From UMGS363 sp051891935 (GTDB taxonomy: Bacteria > Bacillota > Clostridia > Oscillospirales > Ruminococcaceae), in contig JBJFFR010000071.1 of the NCBI GenBank assembly GCA_051891935.1, forward strand, positions 1 to 17,897: a DNA stretch of 17,897 nt, given 5' to 3'. The notes below the pieces were generated by a model, which had not been told where the DNA came from, ran no database searches, and was given only the letters and a program-made list of their open reading frames with translations. Below are positions 1 to 7,750 of this stretch, in pieces (the first letter of the stretch is position 1; each line of letters starts with the position of its first letter). The position numbers and the translations under genes were made by a program.

Positions 1-148
1 CACTTTTCATTCGGTTTGTCAATAGGTTTTTGCTTATTCTATGTTTTTATTACTTTTTTTATCATTTTTCTCCACTTTATATACAACTTATACAATACCA
101 CATTAAATTAATGCAGTGTTTACACCAACTTTAGCATGAAATATACAT
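1..148. other. AT-rich intergenic sequence, nothing recognised
   Basis: This is AT-rich sequence past the end of the minus-strand operon. I see no plausible coding frame, RNA gene, repeat or clear promoter in it. The window begins inside this spacer, so its other flank is unknown. Confidence 0.5.
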
Positions 149-190
149 AAAAAGCAAGTCAAAACCCGAAAATGTGCTTTAACCTGCTTT
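149..190 (-). terminator. Possible intrinsic terminator after rsmE
   Basis: Read on the minus strand, AAAGCAGGT (190-182) can pair with ACTTGCTTT (159-151). That makes a 9-bp stem with one G-U pair and a loop of about 22 bases, followed by five T. It begins 6 bases past the rsmE stop codon and would end the eight-gene run. The large loop makes it weaker than a textbook terminator. Confidence 0.4.
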
Positions 191-195
191 ATTTA

Positions 196-915
196 TTACA
201 TATTTCCGCTCAAATTCATTATTATCGCCGTAACAGCAACGGGACATGTTTCGCAGCGAAGTATCCTTTCCCCCAGCCATATAGGCACAGCACCGTTTTC
301 CTCCGCCTTTTCAACCTCCGAGCGTTCAAATCCGCCCTCCGAACCGATCATCACCGCCGCCGTTTCCGCAGCCGCAAAATCAATCCCCGAAAGCTTCTGT
401 CCGCCGTTTTCATAGCATATAAGCCTGATCTGCGCCGCTGACATATCCTTTACAGCCTCATCAAAGCTCATCAGCTCGCATATCTCGGGTATTATCCCCC
501 TGCCCGACTGCTTTGCCGCTTCCTCCGCAATGCGCATAAAACGCTCACGCTTTTTCGAAAAGTCTTTTTTATCGGGTCGGGAAACACATCTTCTCGAAAG
601 GAACGGAACTATCCGTACAGCACCAAGCTCCGTCACCTTCTGAATGATCTGCTCAAACTTGTCCTGCTTCGGGAATGCCTGGTAGATCGTAAGCTTTAAG
701 CTCGGCTCGCATTTTGACGGCTCCCTGCCCTTTACACGGCACAGCACCGACTGCTCGGTCATCTCCTCTATCTCGCAGATATAATCCGTTCCCGTGCGGC
801 AGAACGTTATCTCGTCGCCGACCTTCATCCGCAGCGAATAGCCTATGTGCCTTGCGTCCGCACCCTCAACATTTATATAGTCTGTCGGTTCATGGTCAAT
901 AAAAAATCTCGGCAT
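196..915 (-). CDS. rsmE: 16S rRNA (uracil-1498-N3)-methyltransferase RsmE
   Basis: RsmE is a SPOUT-class methyltransferase that methylates N3 of U1498 in helix 44 of 16S rRNA in the assembled 30S subunit, using S-adenosylmethionine. The 239-residue length is normal. An N-terminal PUA-like domain (about 1-70) is followed by family blocks QAFPKQDKFE (79-88) and EEAAKQSGRG (131-140), and by the knot that binds cofactor, GSEGGF (191-196) and LGERILRCET (214-223). The family usually has GPEGGF and ILR-TETA, so the Ser at 192 and Cys at 221 and 224 are mild variants. The ATG at 915 follows GAGGGAAAAAT, which overlaps the tsaD stop codon, so the two genes are probably translationally coupled. It is the last gene of the operon. 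Confidence 0.95.
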   Translation of the reverse strand: MPRFFIDHEPTDYINVEGADARHIGYSLRMKVGDEITFCRTGTDYICEIEEMTEQSVLCRVKGREPSKCEPSLKLTIYQAFPKQDKFEQIIQKVTELGAVRIVPFLSRRCVSRPDKKDFSKKRERFMRIAEEAAKQSGRGIIPEICELMSFDEAVKDMSAAQIRLICYENGGQKLSGIDFAAAETAAVMIGSEGGFERSEVEKAEENGAVPIWLGERILRCETCPVAVTAIIMNLSGNM

Positions 916-924
916 ATTTTTCCC

Positions 925-1947
925 TCATATTTCTTCAAGCGAAAGCGTTGCGACCGCATTAAGCTCCATTCCTGCACGCTTACCCGAAAGATAATCATAA
1001 TAAGCCTGACAGCCTATCATCGCAGCATTGTCACCGCATAAGTAAAGCGGCGGCATATAAAGCTTCATCCCGTTCTTTTTACATTCCTTTTCGAGCAGCC
1101 CTCTTACCGCAGAGTTAGCCGAAACACCGCCTGCAAGCGCAACCGTCTTGTAATTGTACGCTTTCGCCGCAGCAATGGTCTTTCCGACAAGTATCTCCGA
1201 TATCGTCTTCTGGAACGACGCCGCAAGATCGTTTTTGTTTATCTCCTCGCCCTTCTGCTCGGCATTGTGAACAAGGTTTATAACAGCCGTCTTCAAGCCG
1301 CTGAACGAGAAATCATATTCGCTGCCCGTTATCTTCGGATGCGGAAGCTTGTATGCCTCGGGATTGCCGCTCTGCGCAGCCTTGTCGATCTGCACTCCGC
1401 CCGGATAGCAGAAGCCAAGCACTCTTGCAGCCTTGTCAAAAGCCTCTCCTGCAGCGTCATCGTGCGTCCTGCCGATAACGCGGAACTTCGTGTAGTCCGT
1501 CACCTCGATTATGTGCGAATGTCCGCCGCTCGCAACAAGACAAAGATAAGGCGGCTTCAAAGGCTCATCCGTTTCTGCGCTTGCAAGATAGTTCGCCGCA
1601 ATGTGACCTGCAATGTGATGTACGGGGATAAGCGGCTTTTCCGCAGCAAGCGCCAAGCCCTTTGCAAAGCTTACGCCTACAAGAAGCGCACCTATAAGTC
1701 CGGGAGCGTAGGTAACGCCGATAGCGTCAATGCCGTCAAGATCCGTTCCCGCATCGTCAAGCGCCTTTTTAACAACATCAAGTATATTTTCGCAATGTCT
1801 GCGTGAAGCGATCTCCGGCACAACTCCGCCGTATTTTTTGTGTTCCTCTATCTGCGTTGAAACAACGTTTGAAAGTATCTTCCTGCCGTCCTCAATGACC
1901 GCAGCCGCCGTTTCATCGCAGGAGGACTCTATTCCGAGTATCTTCAT
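925..1947 (-). CDS. tsaD: tRNA N6-threonylcarbamoyladenosine transferase TsaD
   Basis: TsaD (Kae1/YgjD) transfers the threonylcarbamoyl group from threonylcarbamoyl-AMP to A37 of ANN-decoding tRNAs, normally in complex with TsaB and TsaE. The 340-residue protein starts MKILGIESSCDETA, the universal family start. It carries the metal-binding HHIAGH at 110-115, SGGHSH at about 140-145, the nucleotide-binding GGVSANS near 275 and CGDNAAMIG near 308, all of the ASKHA fold. The start at 1947 is preceded by AAAGGA. It follows rimI by 24 bases; rimI-tsaD is a common pairing. Neither tsaB nor tsaE is visible in the window, so the complex partners must lie elsewhere. Confidence 0.97.
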   Translation of the reverse strand: MKILGIESSCDETAAAVIEDGRKILSNVVSTQIEEHKKYGGVVPEIASRRHCENILDVVKKALDDAGTDLDGIDAIGVTYAPGLIGALLVGVSFAKGLALAAEKPLIPVHHIAGHIAANYLASAETDEPLKPPYLCLVASGGHSHIIEVTDYTKFRVIGRTHDDAAGEAFDKAARVLGFCYPGGVQIDKAAQSGNPEAYKLPHPKITGSEYDFSFSGLKTAVINLVHNAEQKGEEINKNDLAASFQKTISEILVGKTIAAAKAYNYKTVALAGGVSANSAVRGLLEKECKKNGMKLYMPPLYLCGDNAAMIGCQAYYDYLSGKRAGMELNAVATLSLEEI

Positions 1948-1971
1948 TTCTTTCTTCCTTTCAAATGCGGT

Positions 1972-2409
1972 TTATTCTGCGCACCTTTTCGTCATAAGCA
2001 AAGCGTTTTCCGTCGGATCGGAGTAAAAATTCTTACGCAAGCCGACCTGCTCAAAACCGCATTTCTTATATAAAGCAACAGCCGAAGCATTGCTCTCCCT
2101 TACTTCAAGATTTATGCTGTACGGCTTTCCCTTTTCAAGCTCTCCAAGAAGCGCAGTCGCTATACCGAGCCGCCTGTACCCCTCTTTCACAGCAATATTG
2201 TAAATGTTTATCTCGTCAAGCACAGCGTTAGCCGTGATAAAGCCGCATACCTCACCGTTTTCAGCCTGCGCGGCAAGAAACACAGCACCGTTCGCCGCAA
2301 AGCTGCTCTCGAATGCCGAAAGGCTCCACGTCTCGGCTATACATTCTCTCTCGATCTCACACATAGCCGCAAGATCGTCCGCAGCTGCTTTTCTTATCTC
2401 GTATCTCAT
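1972..2409 (-). CDS. rimI: Ribosomal protein S18-alanine N-acetyltransferase RimI
   Basis: This is a GNAT-fold acetyltransferase of 145 residues that uses acetyl-CoA, in this family to acetylate the N-terminal alanine of ribosomal protein S18. The acetyl-CoA loop is RRLGIA (79-84). The C-terminal block with NASAVALYKKCGF (107-119) and the downstream NFYSDPTENALLM (127-139) are typical of RimI. The frame stays open to 2526, but the ATG at 2409 gives the standard start MRYEIRKA. It also overlaps the upstream dus stop as ATGA, which indicates translational coupling. The longer reading would place about 39 unrelated residues inside dus. RimI beside tsaD supports the assignment over a generic GNAT. 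Confidence 0.88.
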   Translation of the reverse strand: MRYEIRKAAADDLAAMCEIERECIAETWSLSAFESSFAANGAVFLAAQAENGEVCGFITANAVLDEINIYNIAVKEGYRRLGIATALLGELEKGKPYSINLEVRESNASAVALYKKCGFEQVGLRKNFYSDPTENALLMTKRCAE

Positions 2410-3380
2410 AAAGCCGCACCCAGTATCTCGTCCGTTATCCTGCGAAGATCGTCCATGCTTGTCAGCGTTCCGAACCGTCCACGGAAGCTTGCGGCATTCG
2501 GTATCCCTTTGAGATAGAACGAGCATTGCCTGCGCAGCTCCGCCATAGCCTTTTTCTCACCCTTGAATTCGACCGTCAGCTCTGCCTGATGAAGCATTAT
2601 CGCAAGCTTTTCTTCAAGCGTCGGTTCGGGCGCATATTCACCCGTTTCCATATAGCTTTTTATCTGCGAGAACAGCCACGGCCTGCCATAGCTTCCCCTG
2701 CCGATCATAACAAGGTCGCAGCCTGTCTGTTCATACATTTCAACAGCGCTCTCGGGCGAATCAATATCCCCGTTGCCTATAACGGGTATCGAAACAGCCT
2801 CTTTGACCCGACGAATAATGTCACGATCAGCCTTTCCGTGATACATCTGCACACGAGTTCGCCCGTGAACAGCTATCATCGAAGCGCCTGCCTGCTCGAT
2901 CACTTTTGCAAATTCGACCGCATTCACATTTTCATCGTCCCAACCCTTGCGGAACTTCACCGTAACGGGAACATCGCTGTTTTTTACCGCCGCACGAACT
3001 ATCTCACCTGCGATCTCGGGCGTTTTCATAAGCGCACTTCCGCTTCCGCTGCCGACTATCTTCGGAACGGGACAACCCATGTTTATATCCAGTATGTCGG
3101 GCTTGTACTTCATCAGCATCCCTGCCGCCCTGCCGACAAATTCGGGGTCTTCGCCGAAAAGCTGCAGCGCATACGGCCGCTCGCTGTCAATGACCGTGCA
3201 AAGCTCCTCCGTCTTCCTGTCGGAATAGCAAAGTCCCTTTGCCGATATCATCTCCGATACCATGTATGCCGCCCCCTGCTCCTTGCAGACAGCACGGTAT
3301 GCCCTGTCCGCCACCGAAGCCATAGGCGCAAGCGCAGCGGTTTTTTCAATTTTTACATCTCCGATACGGATATGCTCCAT
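2406..3380 (-). CDS. dusB: tRNA-dihydrouridine synthase (DusB-like)
   Basis: This FMN-dependent enzyme reduces specific uridines in the tRNA D-loop to dihydrouridine using NADPH. The 324 residues form a TIM barrel followed by a helical C-terminal domain. Visible family marks are LAPMASVADRAYR (17-29), the catalytic-cysteine block DINMGCPVPKI (98-108, Cys103), HGRTR near 174, and GNGDIDSPESA with MIGRGSYGRPWLF for the phosphate of FMN. The start at 3380 follows AAAGGAACG. It lies 21 bases after the RpiR-type gene and overlaps rimI by ATGA. The DusB rather than DusA/DusC placement rests on the NMGCPVPK form and is likely, not proven. Confidence 0.93.
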   Translation of the reverse strand: MEHIRIGDVKIEKTAALAPMASVADRAYRAVCKEQGAAYMVSEMISAKGLCYSDRKTEELCTVIDSERPYALQLFGEDPEFVGRAAGMLMKYKPDILDINMGCPVPKIVGSGSGSALMKTPEIAGEIVRAAVKNSDVPVTVKFRKGWDDENVNAVEFAKVIEQAGASMIAVHGRTRVQMYHGKADRDIIRRVKEAVSIPVIGNGDIDSPESAVEMYEQTGCDLVMIGRGSYGRPWLFSQIKSYMETGEYAPEPTLEEKLAIMLHQAELTVEFKGEKKAMAELRRQCSFYLKGIPNAASFRGRFGTLTSMDDLRRITDEILGAAL

Positions 3381-3401
3381 CTGTTGACCGTTCCTTTCGG
3401 G

Positions 3402-4307
3402 TTATACTATTTCATCCTTGCCGCGGAGCGAAATGTCGGAATTTCTTCCGTCAAAATTATCATAAGCCTGATATTCGTCACAGATCTCCTCCAGCCTCTT
3501 GTAGCTATCCGCAACATAGTCACGCTTTCTCATCCCAACCGCAACGATAAGCGCATTTATAACACTCATCGGCGCAATGAGCGAATCCGCAAACGATACC
3601 ATGTCGCTCCTTGCGATAAGTATGTTATCCGCATATTCGGCAAGCGGAGAAGATAAGCTGTCGGTTATGGCGATTACCTTTGCTCCCTTTGAAGAAGCAT
3701 AGCGGAAAGCCTTTACCGTGTGATTCGAGTAACGGGGAAAGCTTATTCCTATCATAATATCATTTTCGCCGATATTGAGAATCTGCTCAAACATTTCGGA
3801 GGTCGATGTCGTATGAACAAGTCTTACATTATCACACATCATCGTGAAGTAGAACGAAAGGAAACGTGCAAGAACAGCCGCCGAACGTGCGCCGATGACA
3901 TAGATGTTCTTCGCAGCGCATAAAGCGTCCACCGTGCTGTAGAACTGCTCCTTGTCGCCCTCCTCGAGCGTCTTTTTGAGCTTGTCAATGTCCATGCTTA
4001 TTACCTTTTCATAAACATCAACATCGCCCATGCGGTCGTTCATAACGTCAATTCTCTGAACGGTCGTGAGCATATTGCTCGTGTAATCCTTCAGCGCACG
4101 CTGGAGCTCGGGATAACCCTCGTAGCCAAGCTCCGTAGCAAAACGAACTACCGTCGATTCGCTTACTCCAACGATACCGCCGAGCTTTGACGCAGTCATA
4201 AATGCAGCCTTGTCATAATGGTTGAGCATATACTCTGCGATCTTCTTGTGACCCTTTGAAAGCTTCGGAAGTCTTTCTCTTAATTCGTCAAACAATACTT
4301 TCTGCAT
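3402..4307 (-). CDS. MurR/RpiR-family transcriptional regulator
   Basis: The product is 301 residues with the two-domain RpiR layout. An N-terminal helix-turn-helix of the HTH_6 type spans about 1-77, with ASKLGGIVGVSESTVVRFA in its recognition part. A SIS sugar-phosphate-binding domain spans roughly 120-250, with NIYVIGARSAAVLA and IGISFPRYSNHT. Family members sense sugar phosphates and repress or activate sugar-use genes. No sugar gene is nearby, so its target cannot be read from context. The frame stays open to 4487, but the ATG at 4307 has GAGG at a spacing of 8 bases, overlapping the upstream stop codon. An ATG at 4313 is too close to that site. The short tail after residue 280 is polar. 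Confidence 0.9.
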   Translation of the reverse strand: MQKVLFDELRERLPKLSKGHKKIAEYMLNHYDKAAFMTASKLGGIVGVSESTVVRFATELGYEGYPELQRALKDYTSNMLTTVQRIDVMNDRMGDVDVYEKVISMDIDKLKKTLEEGDKEQFYSTVDALCAAKNIYVIGARSAAVLARFLSFYFTMMCDNVRLVHTTSTSEMFEQILNIGENDIMIGISFPRYSNHTVKAFRYASSKGAKVIAITDSLSSPLAEYADNILIARSDMVSFADSLIAPMSVINALIVAVGMRKRDYVADSYKRLEEICDEYQAYDNFDGRNSDISLRGKDEIV

Positions 4308-4317
4308 GATCATTACC

Positions 4318-4524
4318 TCATTCCCACAAGCTATTTTGAAGCTTGATGATATCCTCTCTCCGTTTTTCTGTCGCTGCCTTGTCAAAATAATAACGTCCGT
4401 TCCGCTCAGTGACAACATCACCTTCACGCACCGCCCCGTCAAAGAGCGAAATGTCTGCGGAAAAATGCCTGTCGCCGTCCTCAACAACGACCGTCTGCCC
4501 TTCTATCCTGTCAATAATCATCAT
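4318..4524 (-). CDS. DUF3006 family protein
   Basis: This 68-residue protein begins MMIIDRIEGQTVVVEDGD and ends with TEKRREDIIKLQNSLW. Both ends fit the DUF3006 pattern (DRIEG near the start, Tx-RR near the end). No biochemical function is known to me. Members are often coded next to secreted ComEC-like metallo-hydrolases, as here. The ATG at 4524 overlaps the upstream hydrolase stop (ATGA), with GGAG 11 bases before it; the next ATG at 4521 is an equally possible start. Predicted small, soluble and mostly beta-stranded. The tight coupling suggests it acts with the hydrolase. Confidence 0.8.
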   Translation of the reverse strand: MMIIDRIEGQTVVVEDGDRHFSADISLFDGAVREGDVVTERNGRYYFDKAATEKRREDIIKLQNSLWE

Positions 4525-5552
4525 TCTTTATTCTCCTTTTTTGAAGCGCCGCTGTCCGAACGCTCGGTCTGTACCCTGAAGCTCTCGCCGTCCGAGTAGA
4601 CCGTTACCGTTCCGCATTGATCCGTTCGATAATACTCAATGTTCCTATCTTCAAGCTTTTCAATTGTGTCCTTGTGCGGATGTCCGAAGGAGTTCCCGTC
4701 ACCGCAGCTTATCACAGCCGCTTTTGGAGAAACAGCTTCAAGGAACTTCTTGCTTGAAGAAGTCGAGCTGCCGTGATGACCGACCTTTAATACGTCTGCC
4801 GAAAGCTCGGCTCCGCTCGCAATAATGTCAGCCTCCGCAGCCTTTTCGGCGTCACCCGTAAAAAGGAACGCACAATTCCCGTGAACGAGCCTTATCACCA
4901 CCGACCAGTCGTTGAGATCGTCATAATCATCTCCCACGGGCGAAAGCACCTCAAAAGCCGTGTTGTCGTTCTCCTTGTCCTCATCGGCAAGGGAATAGAC
5001 CGTTCCAGGCTTTGCCGCTGTCAGCTTCTGTCCCTTCTTGCTCAAAGCCGTGAGAAAACGCTCATAAGCCTTTGAAGTCGGGACAAGCTCGTCCTTCACC
5101 CTCGGCGCAATGACCGTACCGATATCGTACTTCTCTATCACCTTGTACATTGCTCCGATGTGATCGGCGTGAGGGTGCGTTGCGATAACATAATCAAGCC
5201 TTGTTATCCCAAGCTCGTCAAGCGCCCCGATAACAGCTTCCGCAGCTTCCTTCTCGCCTGCATCAATAAGAATATTCTGCCCCGCATACGAGATAAGCTC
5301 GCAGTCGCCCTGACCGACATCAATGTATCGTATCGAAAGATCGGCGTCCCTCTCAATAAAGTTGCTGACCACCGCCGCAGGCTCCTCCGTGTTCCCCTTT
5401 TCAAGATAGGAACCGTAAAGGAACGCTGCTATGAACAGTATTACAACCATCAGAGCAGGGACAGACAAGCCGCCGCGAAAGACCCTGTTCAGCTCCTGCC
5501 TTTCCCTCTCGCCGGTTTTCCGCTTCGGCGGTGATTTTTTTCTTCCTGCCAA
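4521..5552 (-). CDS. Membrane-anchored ComEC/Rec2-like metallo-beta-lactamase-fold hydrolase
   Basis: The 343-residue protein has a lysine/arginine-rich N-terminus, one hydrophobic segment at about 29-49 (signal anchor or signal peptide), and a metallo-beta-lactamase domain outside the membrane. The domain shows DVGQGDCELI (78-87), the metal motif HPHADH (126-131), TGDAE (232-236), GHHGS (258-262) and GHPH (290-293). This is the pattern of the soluble C-terminal domain of ComEC and related free-standing hydrolases, for which nuclease or phosphodiesterase activity is usually proposed. There is no competence-type channel domain. The start is TTG at 5552 with GGAAG about 10 bases upstream, inside the 3' end of the ygiQ-like gene (64-base overlap). 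The DUF3006 protein follows it directly. Confidence 0.85.
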   Translation of the reverse strand: MAGRKKSPPKRKTGERERQELNRVFRGGLSVPALMVVILFIAAFLYGSYLEKGNTEEPAAVVSNFIERDADLSIRYIDVGQGDCELISYAGQNILIDAGEKEAAEAVIGALDELGITRLDYVIATHPHADHIGAMYKVIEKYDIGTVIAPRVKDELVPTSKAYERFLTALSKKGQKLTAAKPGTVYSLADEDKENDNTAFEVLSPVGDDYDDLNDWSVVIRLVHGNCAFLFTGDAEKAAEADIIASGAELSADVLKVGHHGSSTSSSKKFLEAVSPKAAVISCGDGNSFGHPHKDTIEKLEDRNIEYYRTDQCGTVTVYSDGESFRVQTERSDSGASKKENKE

Positions 5553-7465
5553 TTCTTTTCACTTCCGTTTCCAAATGAGGAGTTCCGTCCTCTGCCGTTT
5601 CTTGCAGCGTTTTTGCTGCCGCCTTTGCCCTTTCCGGTCTGCTTTTGACGGCGCTCATTCTGTTCACGAAGATACTGCGCATCCGGCTTTACAAGACAGT
5701 CAGGCGTGTTCCCGATAAGATCGGTTCGGTGCGCCTTCTGCAAAGCTTCAATGCACCTGCGCTGATTCTGCGGACGGAAATACTGCAAAAGTGCCCTCTG
5801 CATACCCTTTTCCTCCGCCGTCTTCGGAACATATACCTTTTCCAGCGTGTAAGGGTCCATTTCCGTGTAAAACATACAGGTCGAAAGCGTTCCCGGCGTC
5901 GGATAGAAGTCCTGAACCTGCTCGGGACGCATTTTCAGCGATTTAAGGAACAGCGCAAGCTCAACAGCGTCATTTAACGTGCTGCCCGGATGCGATGACA
6001 TAAGATACGGAACAAGATACTGCTCCTTTCCGATCTGATTTGTCATCTTATAGAATTTATCCTGAAATTTCTTGTAAGCTTCAATGTGCGGCTTGCCCAT
6101 TTTGTCAAGCACCGCCGCAGAACAATGCTCGGGAGCTACCTTGAGCTGTCCGCTGACATGGTTTTCGATAAGCTCACGCATGAACTCCTCGTCCTTGTCC
6201 TCGATAAGATAATCGTAGCGAATGCCGCTTCGGATGAATACCTTTTTAACCTTCGGTACCGCCCTTATTTTCCGCAGCATTTCAAGATATTCCGTGTGAT
6301 CTACAACAAGATTCGGACAAGGCTCGGGCGCAAGACACTTTTTGCCCTTGCAAAGTCCGTGTTTGAGCTGCTTGTCACAGCTTGTACGCCGAAAATTCGC
6401 AGTAGGACCGCCGACATCGTGAATGTAGCCCTTGAAATTCGGCAAGGTCGTCAAAAGCCTTGCTTCACGCAGAACGCTTTCTTCGCTTCGTACAGCGATA
6501 CGCCTGCCCTGATGAAGTGCGATCGAGCAGAAGTTGCAAAAGCCGAAGCAGCCTCGGTTGTGCGTTATCGAAAACTCAACTTCCTTTATCCCCGGAACGC
6601 CGCCCTCTTTTTCATAAATCGGATGATATGTCCTCATGTAAGGCAGCTCGTAAACAGCGTCAAGCTCCTCGGTCGTAAGCACGGGCGAGGGCGCAGTCTG
6701 AACGAGCATCATATCGTCCTGACGCTGGATCAACGTCTTTCCGTAGACCTCGTCCTGCCAGTCATACTGTATGCGGCAAGCCTTTGCATACTCCGCCTTG
6801 TTCTCACGGCAAGCCTTCAAGGACGGACATTCGACAGCGCCGTAAGGCGTATCAACAGGCTTTACAAGATAAGCCGTTCCGCGAATGTCCTTTAGGTCGT
6901 GTATATCCTCACCCTTTGCAAGACGGGTGCATATCTCGGTTATCTGGTGTTCTCCCATTCCATACATGAGCAGATCGGCTCCGCTGTCATAAAGTATGGA
7001 CGGACGAACTGCGTCATCCCAGTAGTCATAGTGTGCAAAACGGCGCAGCGAAGCCTCCAAACCGCCAATGGCAATGGGGATGTCGCCGTAGGCCTCACGC
7101 AGCTTTTGACAGTAAACTATCACCGCACGGTCGGGGCGCTTTCCTGCCATTCCTCCAGCCGTGTAAGCGTCATCGGAACGCTTTCTCTTTGCGCTCGTGT
7201 AGTGTGCGACCATGCTGTCAATGTTGCCCGAAGTCACAAGGAACGCATACTTCGGTTTTCCGAGCTTCTTGAAATCACGAACGCTGTGCCAGTCGGGCTG
7301 TGCAATGATTCCAACAGTAAATCCAAGACTTTCCACAACTCTCGAAATTATCGAAATACCGAAGCTTGGGTGATCGACATAGCTGTCGCCCGTGATGCAG
7401 ATAAAGTCAAGCTGCTCTATCCCACGCTCCTGCATATCCTCTTTTGATATTGGTAAAAACGGCAT
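5489..7465 (-). CDS. YgiQ-family (UPF0313) radical SAM protein
   Basis: The protein has 658 residues from the ATG at 7465, which has a strong AGAGGAG site 5-6 bases upstream; a TTG at 7492 in the same frame is less likely. The radical SAM cluster is Cys306-x3-Cys310-x2-Cys313 in RGCFGFCNFCSI, followed by HQGRRIAVRS, which is typical of the family. The N-terminal 290 residues form the conserved family region with DSYVDHPSFG and IGGLEASLRRFAHYDYW. The reaction of the family is not established. The last 50 residues are rich in Lys, Arg, Gly and Asn, a variable tail whose coding overlaps the next gene in another frame. It is the first gene of the eight-gene run. Confidence 0.93.
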   Translation of the reverse strand: MPFLPISKEDMQERGIEQLDFICITGDSYVDHPSFGISIISRVVESLGFTVGIIAQPDWHSVRDFKKLGKPKYAFLVTSGNIDSMVAHYTSAKRKRSDDAYTAGGMAGKRPDRAVIVYCQKLREAYGDIPIAIGGLEASLRRFAHYDYWDDAVRPSILYDSGADLLMYGMGEHQITEICTRLAKGEDIHDLKDIRGTAYLVKPVDTPYGAVECPSLKACRENKAEYAKACRIQYDWQDEVYGKTLIQRQDDMMLVQTAPSPVLTTEELDAVYELPYMRTYHPIYEKEGGVPGIKEVEFSITHNRGCFGFCNFCSIALHQGRRIAVRSEESVLREARLLTTLPNFKGYIHDVGGPTANFRRTSCDKQLKHGLCKGKKCLAPEPCPNLVVDHTEYLEMLRKIRAVPKVKKVFIRSGIRYDYLIEDKDEEFMRELIENHVSGQLKVAPEHCSAAVLDKMGKPHIEAYKKFQDKFYKMTNQIGKEQYLVPYLMSSHPGSTLNDAVELALFLKSLKMRPEQVQDFYPTPGTLSTCMFYTEMDPYTLEKVYVPKTAEEKGMQRALLQYFRPQNQRRCIEALQKAHRTDLIGNTPDCLVKPDAQYLREQNERRQKQTGKGKGGSKNAARNGRGRNSSFGNGSEKNWQEEKNHRRSGKPARGKGRS

Positions 7466-7504
7466 ATTTTCTCCTCTTTTTTTGAGAACCAAAGTGATTG
7501 ATCG

Positions 7505-7600
7505 AATGCGTAATTCGTAATGCTTAATGCGTAATTATTATAAACCGCACATACCTCACGAAAAACGATTTTTCGTAGGGGCGGATTCCATATCCGCCCG
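7505..7600. repeat. Palindrome-rich dispersed repeat, copy A
   Basis: Copy A begins with iterations of AATGCGTAAT / AATGCTTAAT (7505-7535). A shared module follows (7526-7565, with CCGCACATAC and TCACGAAAA). Then come two perfect hairpins: ACGAAAAA-CGA-TTTTTCGT (7558-7576) and GGGCGGAT-TCCAT-ATCCGCCC (7579-7599). The second is followed by GTTTTT on the plus strand. The module is shared with copies C and D and the GC hairpin with copy B. On the minus strand the module carries TATAAT (7542-7537), which could serve as the -10 of the ygiQ-like gene, but I see no good -35. Confidence 0.85.
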
Positions 7601-7602
7601 TT

Positions 7603-7709
7603 TTTATTGAAACGCTATAAAAAGCGGAACATTCTTTAATTGTGTGTAATTGATTTATCCTCAATAATTTCTTGATTTTTATAGTTAGACTTCACGATTT
7701 ATTTATCAT
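7603..7709. other. AT-rich spacer, nothing recognised
   Basis: This sequence lies between repeat copy A and the terminator of the coiled-coil gene. It is very AT-rich, with no coding frame and no strong structure apart from a 4-bp CGCT/AGCG hairpin. Confidence 0.5.
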
Positions 7710-7741
7710 AAAAATAAGACCTATTCAATTGAATAAGCCTT
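7710..7741 (-). terminator. Intrinsic terminator of the coiled-coil gene, containing the left 16-bp inverted repeat
   Basis: On the minus strand AAGGCTTATTC (7741-7731) pairs with GAATAGGTCTT (7726-7716) across an AATT loop. That is an 11-bp stem with two G-U pairs, followed by ATTTTTA. It begins 10 bases past the stop codon of the coiled-coil gene. Bases 7726-7741 are one arm and loop of this hairpin, and recur inverted and unchanged at 8107-8122. Confidence 0.75.
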
Positions 7742-7750
7742 AAATGTATT

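Noticed and set aside
2526..3656. Long plus-strand open frame of 376 codons opposite dus and the RpiR-type gene
   Set aside because: It is antisense to two clearly conserved genes, has no ribosome binding site, and its product looks like a shadow translation.
6086..6895. Plus-strand open frame of 269 codons opposite the YgiQ-like gene
   Set aside because: Antisense shadow of a conserved radical SAM gene, with no family features.
7579..7605. GC hairpin followed by TTTTT as an intrinsic terminator on the plus strand
   Set aside because: No plus-strand gene lies upstream; it is better explained as part of the repeat family, since copy B has the same hairpin without a good T-run.
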